64,000 nt of DNA. It comes from Ascidia mentula (taxonomy: Eukaryota > Chordata > Ascidiacea > Phlebobranchia > Ascidiidae). Made by a program: the position numbers and the translations under genes. Positions 35,681 through 46,425 of this stretch are shown piece by piece; the stretch's first letter is position 1, and every line of letters starts with the position of its first letter. Under the pieces are notes generated by a model. It searched no databases. It saw nothing but the letters and a program-made list of their open reading frames with translations, and was not told the origin of the DNA. The stretch is taken from assembly GCA_947561715.1 (NCBI GenBank), contig OX387204.1:1121001-1185000 (forward strand). Direction: 5' to 3'.

Positions 35681-36819
35681 TATTGTTACGTAATACACAC
35701 TTAAAAACCTATGAAAAAAACAGTTAATCCTTAATTTTTATTGAATATGGCTGTTTATAGTGATATTTTGTGTTTGAAACCAGCTTCCTACCATAAACTA
35801 ACACACCTTGTGAGACAACCCTGCCCAAACTATCAAGCCTTTCACCTGAACGCTGACTTGCCCAATCTCCAGTAAACGGGAAACAGCCAAAATCGGTGGA
35901 CCATTCTTTATTTCTATTGTTCGCACCTTGTCACGAGTCACATGTGTCACGCACCTGTCACACACACACCTGTTGGTAATTTTCCATCGCTTTGCTGTGA
36001 GGTTTTACTTAAAACTTTCCGTTTTTCTTCACGCGCTGACAAATCTACCATCCTGCCGATCAAAGTGCTACATACAATCTTTCCGCCGCGACGTGAGTGG
36101 CGCTATGTGAAACGCATCGTTTGGTGTTTGTTGGGTTCTGAATTTAACTGCGGTACACTCTCTTGCCGAAACCTTCTTGCTCCGAAACACATCGCGCTTG
36201 TCTCTTTATAATCTCTTGCTCTTTATGTGGTCGATTTTTGTTTTTCTATCATTTCTAAGGCATAACTAGACAAAACACTGTTAACAATAGGCCAACCGGT
36301 GGACTACTAGTTTTTAATTTGGCCACAGCAGCTACGTACAAACATACCAATTACTCTGGTGCCACAACTCGAATGAGGCTGAAAAATAGCCTTTACCATA
36401 AAATACATGTAGGACATTCACCTATCATATTGTGTTTCACACCTGGTTGATCCCCGAACCTGGGTTGTGGTTGTTTTGCCAACATCATTTCAACAAAACA
36501 ATGACCACTTTTTGTGTTGCATTCTAAACCCTAACTTGACTGAATTCCGAAACAAGCCGAAAGAAGTACTTGGTAAAACCTTAATTCACGTTGTTTCCTA
36601 TAGGAAACATAGCATACTATGAATATTTAGCCGGACATTCCTGGTCGAAAGTTTATTATTTCAGCCTTGTATCTCATCGCTGACTTGCCCAAACTCAAGT
36701 GAAATGAAAAACAACGTTCACGCCCAAGTCACTATATTATTCCATCCGTAAATAAAGTCGTGCGTGTTGTTCACTATGTTTTCTTGAAAACTTGTCGCAA
36801 ATGGCTTGTTAGTAATAAC
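35681..36819. other. Upstream of bestrophin B
   Basis: Promoter side of bestrophin B. 35700-35825 resembles sequence upstream of A. 35930-36290 matches 45310-45605. 36660-36819 matches 46780-46930. Small open frames are not conserved between copies. No gene recognised. Confidence 0.5.
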
Positions 36820-37250
36820 TAGTGATGCACCGAAACAGCTATTTTTATATTCGGCCGAAACCGAATATTCGGCAAAAGTTGCCGAATTATTTCGGCCGAA
36901 TAAACCGAAACTAATTTTGGTATCCATCTCTTTAAACACAATAAATTTAAACAAAATATGTGCTGGGTTGGAACTAATCTTATCATACAGCCTTTTTTGG
37001 TCTTCTGTGCCAAATGCTTAAAGTTGATTTTCATCATGTCTGTGAAAATAAACAAATAAAACGAACACATTCGTGCAGTTTGAACAATGATTCTAACCTT
37101 TTCTAAACTTCGGGTATCAGCGTTACATGCAGTAAAAAAGTTTCGGTTTCGGCCGAATTTTGCAGAAACATTCGGCCGAAACCGAATAACTGCGAAAATC
37201 TTAGTTTCGGCCGAATAAATTCGGCAAACCGAACTTTCGGTGCATCCCTA
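36820..37250. mobile_element. hAT-like non-autonomous element with 8-bp target duplication and paralogous empty site
   Basis: 431 bp. Ends are TAGTGATGCACCGAAA and, inverted, TAGGGATGCACCGAAA; the interior is full of TTCGGCCGAA motifs. GTAATAAC flanks both ends (36812-36819 and 37251-37258). The duplicated block at about 46924-46941 has one uninterrupted GAAATAAC in the same context, an empty site. The insertion is therefore younger than the B/C duplication. Confidence 0.92.
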
Positions 37251-39083
37251 GTAATAACTTGCACAACGCGGTACTCTACCAGTCTGTCTTGCTATTGCAC
37301 CAGTACGATGCAATAGCAAGACAGACTCCATCCAACCATTAAATGGCGTATCTGTTTTAAGAAACTCAAACTTCTTCATGGGTGACGCCTTCTGTTATGC
37401 TTGTTTCCTTTCGTAAGGAAAATTACCTTTCAAGCCTACCCTGACAATACTTAAATATATATCAGTCTTCAAACACAAAAACAAACAAATTAACAACGCG
37501 GGTTTCCGTGGAATGACAAACAGCCTATTCGCCACATGAAACTTTCTCGATGAGAAATTCATTACCGAGCGGGACCACTTGAAGTTAGAAGCACCACATC
37601 CACTGTACTTATTTTTTTGTACGTAATTTCTGGCAACCTGAACAGAGTAGCTTTACACCCGAACACTTCAAAGTTACATGTATTCCCAAGACCTTTGCAT
37701 CTCAAACACTAATTTAACTGAGTAACGAAAGAAGCGGAAAATTGACTTGGTAAAACCCTCATGCTTTGCCAGACAACCCTGTCGAAACTTAAATATTACA
37801 ACCTTGCACCTAAACACTGGCATGCCGAGTGAATAGGAAACCCTACCACGCGCGATACGCTCGTGGCTTATTTCTGAGGTTTTTCCCGAAGTTTCCTGTT
37901 GCGTTTGGACGCGGTCGTCTTACAATGTAGCGGCACGATTTCATCTCACGTTATTCTTCATAAGTGAGCATGATTGTTGAGTCAAATACGCCATTATGGA
38001 CTTCTTCGCCACAAAACTATTTTACAGAAAACTGCGCACTGCACTCTTTTTGAGTATGTTAGAATAAGCAATAGAGTGAACCATTTTCTTTATGTAGTGA
38101 GCTGCAAAAAGGGCCTTTCTTTGGTGCGCAGTTTTCTGTAAAATTTCTTTGTCCATATTAGGTTTTACGCCATCAGGAGTTGGTAACCATTGGTTTGTGT
38201 TGATTGCATGAATACCTCATTTATATCAGGAGACGACGCGAGACCTTCTAGATGGTCGTTTGAGGGCGCCGTAAAGCGGAAGAATTGTTAAGAACACTCT
38301 TTCGCGCGATCGCTACGTTATTGCTATGGCAACTTTAATTTGAGTATAACATGCTTTTAGCAACCACATTTGCGCCGTTGTCATGACAATTCGTTTAACG
38401 CTTTAAGGTCTTTTGCTTTTACAGCTTCATAACTTTCTTGATATCTTGTTTGATGAAACCCACGCCTGGAATAAATATCTATCATGGTTTTTACTTTGGC
38501 GCAAAAAGAGTTTAACAAAAAACCTGCATCCAACACAAACATTCAACACGAAACCCAAATGTGGTAAAAAATGTTCGTAAAAACCCTCGGAACTTGTGAG
38601 GAAAAAATCGGACGCAGAGGAGGAAGCAGCGAAATGTAAATGCAATGTAAAGGTAATTTTCTAAATTAATTTTCTCCTAATCACCGTCTTACAGGTGCCA
38701 GATGCATTGGGATGTGGTGAGTTGCGACAAGCTATGTAACCATTAAGAAACATTACTGTTTGGTGAAACTTGACCGACATGAAACAAATCTTTCATTAGT
38801 TTATGACCAGACTACACGTGCAGAAATTGTACACGGCAAAAGGTTCATCAAAAAACTTGCAAACACAAAACAAGGCACATGATCAAAAAAGTTACGCAAA
38901 AACATTCTGAACTTACGAGCCACAACCTATGAACGGGCTCAGCAACAAATATATGACAGTTTTGGTAATATTGATGCGTTGCTTTAATACAGTAATAGGC
39001 GTAACACAGTTAATTCTCCCGCCAAAAGCAATCGAAATTAGTGAAAAAGTTACATAGATTACACTATATATTAACGGGATGGG
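37251..39083. other. Duplicated non-coding block between bestrophins B and C
   Basis: Includes the upstream-block copy at 37430-37805 and sequence to about 38640 that matches 47560-48430, then the 3' flank shared with bestrophins A and B (38645-39080). A minus-strand open frame at 38427-38645 is also open at 48238-48576, but differences between the copies are mostly amino-acid changing, so it is probably not coding. Confidence 0.5.
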
Positions 39084-42000
39084 TCAGCTTAGAACCAGAA
39101 CTGGCGTATTACTATCCAAGCTTTCTTCGTCATCTGGTTCGTCGATCGCAATCTGTATCAAGGAAGTCTCTTCTTCCCTGTCCAGTTCAGACGTTGTCAG
39201 GAATTTTGCTTCCTCGGATGGCTGAGTGTCTTTTTTGTCAGCTTCCAACACCAGTTCATCAAGTTCCAACTCTTCTGTGTTTTTCCCAACATCCCGATCC
39301 ACAGTTTTTCTTCCGACCAAACTCTTTACTCCGAGAGTATTCGGTCGACTGCTCCTGGAAACACTCCTATTTTTCTGCGGTACAGGTAATTTATATTTCA
39401 CTTCAGTTTCACACGTGAACTCTCCTGTTCCTGGCATCCTTTTGTCTCCACCATATGGAACTCCACTCCTTCTCTTCTCCGACCTGGAAACAGTCGTTGG
39501 AAGGATCTTGCTGTCCTCTTTATCATCACTACTGACAAAAGTCGCTCCTTTCTGTTTAATTTTAACCACAAGGTGGTTCCCCTTCTGCGCGCCCAGCTTT
39601 CCTGTTGTGTCGACGATCTTTGGTAGGTTGTTGCTATGGTTACCAGGTGAGGAGGCAGCTGAGGGGGAGGCACTCGGCACCACTTGGTGGAGCTTTCGCA
39701 GGCCGTCGGTAAAGGGCATTGTTACATCACGCGGGGAAGCCCCGGGCCCCCATACCCCACTCCTGGTTGGTTGGTCGAGGTTGGGTTTGTCGAAGATATT
39801 AAGGGGAGATATTGGGGTGGTGAAGTTGTCTGTGCCGTCTCCTTCATTACCTGCAAAATTCCGCATGATTTAAAACATACATCTACCAATCATTAGTTTG
39901 CCTTATTGAGTTCACACAGAAGGGCTTGAATATAATTTGATCCATAAATTAAACGTCAGTTAATACAAATATTGTGATCGATTCAATCAAAAGACTTTCT
40001 TTAAAACATTACCTGAGGGACTTGATATCAAGGATTTGGACGATTTGTCTGGGTGCTCTGGTCGAGGTGGTGGGGCGGGACTTCGCACTTCCGGAATCTT
40101 TTTAATCGTTCCCTTTTGCTCCGCTTTTACTTTCCTTTCCTTCGGCGCTGTTCTAAATTGATTTTCCTTCTGAACAGGTGATGGTGAGGTCTTAGTGACG
40201 TCACGTGTTTCAGTTTTTCTTCCAACGAAACTTCTGACACTCCTTTCCTCCCCCGACCCCGAAACTGTTCTCCTAATCCTTGTTTGGGTTTCCCCGTACT
40301 CTTCATCATCACAAATGACAAAAGCAGCCGCTCCTTTCTGTTTTAATTGCATCGCAGGGTGGTTCCCCTTCTGCGCGCCCGGCTTTCTCGATGTGACATC
40401 AATGGTGGTCGACGGTGGGTTGTTGCCATGGTTACCAACTAAGGCGGGATCGTGGGGTTCTTCCAAAATAACGCAAATCTCTTTTAATGGAGAGGCGCTC
40501 GACACCACTTGAACGGGCCGACGGATGTTTTTGTTAAACGACATTGTGACGTCATGCGGGGAAGTCCCGGGCCCACATGCCCCACCCCTGGTTGGTTCGT
40601 TGAGGTTGGGCTTCTCCAAGATGTTGGAGAGACGTATGGGAGTGGTGTTTTCTATGCCGTCTACCTCGTTAACTGCAAAAATGCATTACATATAAAGACA
40701 TACATCCACCACTTTGTTGGTTTGCCTTGAGTTTACACAGCAGAAGGGCTTCAATATAATTTGATCCACAGATTAAACGCCAGTTAATACAAACATTGTA
40801 AACTTTCTTTAAACTTTACCTGAGGGATTTGGCAGGAGTTGAGGTGACAGAGCGCCCTCCAATTTCTCTGGGATTTTTCTCATTCTGGTCCTGGCGGCAA
40901 CGTTGATTTCCTTCGGCGTGAAGTGATTTCCGTTCTGAACACGTGATACCGGGTCCTCCACGAAGTCGCGGTCGTCATCGTCAGTGTCGTCGGCGCATAC
41001 GACTTGGTTGTGGTAGGGATTGTCGGCACTCGGGTTGTTCCAAAACTTGTCCTTCTCGAGTTTTGGATGTTTCGCGTACATCTGATCTGCCACAATCATC
41101 GTAACCTCGTGGTTTCGGTCGATGCAAAAATTCACTTCGAAATCATCGTCGTCTTCACCAAACGGATTTATCAGCTGTTCGGCGACCTGTGTTGTAAATG
41201 TGAAGTCGTACGTTACTCAGTATTTTGCTTGAGATCTTGTTTTTTTTCTATTACCAGTTTAGCTGTATTTTGAAGAAAGACACAATTGGGAAAATATAAA
41301 GACTTTTAAAATCAAAAAAAAAGAATGAATATGCAGCTCGCACTGCATGACAACTTTTGAGGACTCGTGGCAAATAAAGTACTCATTAGGGTTTAACATT
41401 GCCTCAACAATTGATTATTTGAAGTAGGCACTAAAAAGTCCTGCAACTCACCTTGAGTGAACCAACGTAGACGAAAAACTGCCCGATTGTAAATACTGGA
41501 ACGTACGTATCGAACTCGTGACCCGCGTAACCCTTGGCAACATCCAAGTTCTGGCTGCTCAATAGCGTCGACATAAAGAACATATACACGACTACAGTCA
41601 CCATCTACAAATGAATAACCACAATTAAACGATATAGTGTCAAGTTAAACCTGTTTGCTTGTGTTAATATTTTCCTCGACAATATCCTAAGCCGACTAAG
41701 TTGGTTGTGGGCGGCTTAAATAATTAAATAATACTTCTATTGGTTCATAGATGTTTATTACACCTATGAGAAGAAACTTTTGGTACTGGTAGTAATATAG
41801 CTAATAGATTATTTTTTACAGGAATTATTTACATATTGATCACGTCACATTAACCCTGACTAAATTCGCAGCCAAAACTTGTTCTTACTGAAACCTAACA
41901 TATACCTGTGTGAAGGCGAGAGGGACGCTGATCCAATTATAATCGATAAGTCGGGCGCAACATCCACGAAACATGTTAAGTTCCTGCGGAAATATACGCA

Positions 42001-43994
42001 GTGTTGGTAAGAACAGAGTTTTACTTGCAAGTGTTATTTTATAGTCTTTTAACAAAGCGCGAATCAACGTAATAATAAGAGTTGAAAAAAATTTATTACC
42101 TCAAGAAGAAGTTTGAAGGTCATATCGTCTTTTATTCGACCTTCCTGGCGTGTTTCGGTGAGTAAGTTGCTTAACCACATAAACGGGACCCAATATTTCG
42201 AATTTTCCGTCTTAACATTTTCATAACGTTTCAACTCATCCTCGGTCATAAAACCTAAACATAATTTAACATTTCTATGGAATTGATCTTATCACAGGCG
42301 AGGTCGCAATAAGTTTATTGAGGTTAACGAACCTGCTTCCACGATGTGTCTCGTGGTGGGAAACCTTTTTTTCACCACAGTTGACACATCCCTATACGTC
42401 AGTATCTGAAACCAGCAAAATACTGGTCTTTATTCCTGTCTGGACCTCGATTAGAAATCATCCTTATGATTTACGAATTTTAACTGGCAGATGTTGCTTT
42501 TAAGAAATAAACATAAGTACTTTGTGGTTTTAGAATGAAGACCATCTTTTATTTTCAACTTTATATGTGATAGAAACAATATGAGAGTTTTACTAAATTC
42601 CTGACGTTTTTTCGATAAACAATAGATTATTTACGATGATGAGACAAAAAAAGCTTATCAAAGAATTACGTCATAAAACTTTTTTCATTTCAGCTGTTTT
42701 TGTCTCATTGTCGTGAACAACCCAACACGATCTAGTTACACACTTCAACATCGCCAAATATTGCGACTGCAAAATTAAGTTGTCAAAGCGGTTGTTGCAT
42801 GGTCTAAAGTATAAAAATCTTCATTTGACACAGAACTTGGAATAAACTTTGTGCTGATGGTGTGTGCAGCCTGTTACACCTGTTGGTTTGCTGTAATATG
42901 TTTACCTGTGCTAGGTTAAGGTAACGCAGCATTGTCCTTCTAAGCAACCGTCCTCTGTCGTCATTTCCGTGTACATTTGGTACAATGATCATCATCAGTC
43001 GGTCAGGAAACGGAAGATTTTCCAACTGAGACCACCATCGTCCCACCACGATTACGACGTAAAAACCTGCATTGTGACGTAGGTTAGGGTTGTGTGTCTT
43101 TTTCGAAGAAGGCTCATAACACAGAAATGTTTACAAAACCGACAGCATTTATTGTAATATTTATATTGATTATCGCAGTTCTAACCAAATCACATAGGCT
43201 TCACAAACCTTGGCAAAATAAGACTTGTTGCAATATAAGAGCTATCATTACCACCTAAAAATCTTACTGCCCATGTTGCCAACACAATGGAACGAGAGGG
43301 TTCTCAAAAAGCGATTGTCACGTTTTTACACCAAAACAGCCACTAGCACTTTGACAGCAAAACGTTCGTCATGTCTCGCACCCAAATCCAGCAAGTAAAA
43401 GCTGAAACTAGCCTAGTATCCAAGTTATGGACGTAGGTTCGGTGTAGTGTTGAAAGAAGAGACACAATTTCTCGAAGCGTTCCTTCTGCTCCCCATGGAG
43501 CGCAAAGCGATAAACCAAAGAAAACACGGTATAAAGGGTGGCGTAGATGAGGAATTCTCTGCAGAACAGAATAAAATGTTTTAAAAACTTATATTTTACC
43601 CAAATTGCGTGAGAAAGTACAAAGACAATATCATGAAGCGATTTTTGAAATTTTTTCACCACCAAACAATTTTATATCAATAAAAATTAGGACCTTGGCG
43701 GTCAGGCTTAAAATCGCTTTTCAAAGGAAGGAGTCCCTTGACATAAGAAGGGTCAAACTCGCTTTTACCGCATTTAGCTATTATTTACAGCTTGAATGAC
43801 AGTTAAATGGGTCTTTTTATTTATCTCTTTTCGTATAGAAGTTTTCTACACCTATTTCCTTGATTACATATAATAATAATAAAAATCACTTACTTGTATA
43901 AAAGCTTGTAAAAACTCCCCTGACGTCGAAGAAAGAGTTTTAAAAAGCTCCCCAGTCTTGCATTTGCCACTTCGTTGGTGTACGTCACTGTCAT
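39084..43994 (-). CDS. Bestrophin C: complete bestrophin paralogue
   Basis: Ten minus-strand exons: 43894-43994, 43413-43558, 42906-43066, 42333-42405, 42100-42254, 41906-41983, 41452-41604, 40820-41186, 40013-40672, 39084-39850; 2661 nt, 886 aa, in frame. Seen: canonical start [33 protein letters not shown]; calcium clasp [25 protein letters not shown]. The neck is TSITWILGF (Trp for Phe80, Thr for Ile76). Intron 2 has a GC donor (GGCTAGT); the nearby GT choice would create a stop. The tail lacks the PYTA...YMGSTF segment kept in D. Its last two exons are copies of one module, each with a KPNLxxPTRxGxxGPGxSPxDVTM pattern. Likely a calcium-gated anion channel with altered pore and regulation. 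Confidence 0.88.
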
Positions 43995-44040
43995 TGTTGT
44001 TGCGTAATACACACTAAAAAAACTTTGACAAAAAAAACTC

Positions 44041-45110
44041 TGTTGGGTGCAAAATATTTGGAGTTAATAACTTTGAAGATGAAAGCCAAAGCTAAAATGC
44101 TGTTATACATTAGAAATAGTAAACGTTTCGAACACTAACTGCGTTCATCATCAGTACTACAATGAGTGCATGCAAGAAAAGCGTCAGGGTAATAAAGGAC
44201 TGAGCAGGCAGAAGGGAAACAGCAGCAGCACCAACACGCAAACAAGCCAGAGGCATGTCGCGTGACAACAACATGGGAGCACAGCAGCGACGTCATCATT
44301 AACGATTTGTCAGGCCGCTGTACGGACCTAGATGTTGAATAGGTAAAGAGGTTTTGAGCTATCATCCACGTTCAGAACTGGTTTGTGGTGTTGGATGTAC
44401 AGTGTTTCCAGAATTAGTAATTTAGATTTTATATTACAGGTGTGTAAAACTTTGGGCAAATTGAATTTAACCTGATGATCCGAATTTTCCCACAGATGGT
44501 TGCTGACCTCGCTTTCAGCTTTTGAAGAAGGATGATGCTCCTTCATGCGGATGGCAAGGTTGCGCGTGGTCTCACCAATGTAAGTGGCCCCACAGGAGCA
44601 GGTGAGTTGGTACACAACATTACAGCGATGGAGAAGCTGTTGCTTGTCTTTAAAGTTGAAGAGTTTGGAGAGGGAAATGGTATCGTGGATCATGCGCAGT
44701 TTGATGGGAAGAAAGCTGCGTGTGTTAATGAATTGTCGTAATTCCTGACGTATGTAATAGTTTACAGGGCCAAGGAAGGGCAGTCGAAATACCAAGTACT
44801 TGGTTGGTGCTTGAGGAGGGGGGGTCGGTGGGCTCACGTTCACGGTAGTATACCGACAATTGAGGTAACGCCTAATGCAAATGGAAATGAAATGGGATGG
44901 AAAGCCATTGTTAATGAGCATGCGAGAAATATTACAATACTCAGCATGCAATCCTTGGTAAGTGGAGCAGATTTTGTACGCTCTATGTAAAAGGCAATTG
45001 ACTAAGTTTCGTTTATAGATGTTCCACAACTCTGTTATTCCACAATTTTTATTAAATACGGCTGTCGCCATTTTTATTTCCTCTGAATGAACGGGAACCA
45101 ACGCTAACAA
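44041..45110 (-). mobile_element. Penelope-like retroelement, 5'-truncated 3' fragment with GIY-YIG endonuclease
   Basis: The open part (44328-45110, 260 aa) matches the C-terminal end of Penelope-like elements: a LxxxFxxKD linker, then a CSCGATYIGETTRNLAIRMKEH GIY-YIG nuclease region with its Cys pair. Most of the reverse transcriptase is missing, so the copy is a fossil fragment. The 3' boundary is approximate. It lies just upstream of bestrophin C and is absent beside A and B, hence later than that duplication. Confidence 0.82.
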
Positions 45111-45115
45111 GATCG

Positions 45116-45230
45116 AACGTTGTCTACCGCGTCACGTGCTCCTGCGGTTCGTCATGTATCGGCCAGACAAGACGCAATCTCATCACGAGACGAGCCCGTC
45201 GTCGGAGGTTTATCAACATACGGGTAACGT
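45116..45230 (+). mobile_element. Second Penelope-like GIY-YIG fragment, different family, opposite strand
   Basis: The + strand translates NVVYRVTCSCGSSCIGQTRR, the same GIY-YIG core as the neighbouring minus-strand copy but clearly diverged. Only a short internal piece remains. It lies head to head with the longer fragment, about 6 bp away. Confidence 0.7.
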
Positions 45231-45308
45231 CATAATTATCATATTGCACAAACCATGAAATCACTTGTGCAACATAATTATCATATTGCACAAGTGATTT
45301 CATGGTTT
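45231..45308. repeat. Perfect 23-bp hairpin overlapping a 21-bp direct repeat
   Basis: The left arm 45250-45272 (AAACCATGAAATCACTTGTG...) is exactly complementary to 45286-45308, with a 13-nt loop. CATAATTATCATATTGCACA also occurs twice directly, from 45231 and from 45273. Confidence 0.9.
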
Positions 45309-45913
45309 CATCATTGGTTTTGAGCCCAAAAATTTTCGCCCTTTCTTTGCACGCGGACAAATCTGTCACCTGCCGGTCAAAGCCCTATAATATTTCCGCC
45401 GCTATGTGTGAGTGGCGCTATGTGAAACGCATCGTTTGGTGTTTGTTGAATTTAACTGCGGTACACTCTCTTGTCGAAACCTTCGTGTTTAGAAACACAT
45501 CGCGCTTGTCTCTTTATTATCTCTCTTGCTCTTTATGTAGTCGATTTTTGTTTTTCTATCATTTCTAAGGCATAACTAGACAAAATACCGTTAACAATAG
45601 GCCAACCGGCGCCACACTTTTTGTTACAGTAAATGCTTGCATTTAAAAAAAAACACCCTGTTTACATATTAAAAACCTGAAAACGCATTGTAAGAAATTT
45701 CCCAAACAATGATCGGGTGCATCGAAGGGAAGAGCCTACGATGTCAACATGCTGTAATAGAATATATATTTATTTTCTTCAATGCGCCGCGTTAGTCTCT
45801 GGTCTATAAATGTACTACTTGCTGGTGCACTGTTTTGAGATCAAGTTCGCAAAAGCTTGTGCTAATATAAATGTTTAACAGCCAATCTCTTATTAAAACA
45901 GTACACCAGCAAG

Positions 45914-46417
45914 CATAGGCGTCGATTTTTCAACAGTTTGTACAATACTTAGGGTGACTTTTCCAGGTTTTAGAAACACGTAAAAAAAACATATCGTCAG
46001 TCACATCACCCTAAACATAGGCAGACGACGCGAGTTCCGTTTCGTGTCACTTTGTTTTAACACCGAATCATGTTGTTGTAGCACTAAATTTTGAACACTT
46101 TAATTACTAAAAGCGCCACATTTTTGTTTCACTCGGTCTATTGGAGATTTAGTAATTATGAAGTAACATACAAATTATTACGCAACAATGCCGATTCTTA
46201 CCATTATGCTACAACAATTGCTGCGTTACATAACAATTCACGAGACACTTGTGTTTGTCATGATTGTGACGGTGATAACATAGGTCGTTTGAAACTATAG
46301 CTTAACGCATAGTATAATATATGTGGAAATCCATGTGTAACAATGCATACGTTGTCACCCCTGTTTGTTTGTGAGGGGTGACATGTTACCCCAGTCACCC
46401 CTAAATCGATGCCTATG
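45914..46417. mobile_element. hAT-like non-autonomous element with exact 8-bp target duplication
   Basis: 504 bp. Ends are CATAGGCGTCGATTT and, inverted, CATAGGCATCGATTT. CCAGCAAG flanks both sides (45906-45913 and 46418-46425). Removing it restores a longer inverted-repeat structure with arms at about 45813-45836 (CTTGCTGGTGCACTGTTTTG), so it landed in one arm of an older palindromic element. No intact coding sequence. Confidence 0.88.
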
Positions 46418-46425
46418 CCAGCAAG

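Noticed and set aside
35942-45568. Similar small open frames at 35942-36211 and 45302-45568
   Set aside because: Explained by block duplication; the translated sequences diverge in frame and match nothing recognisable.
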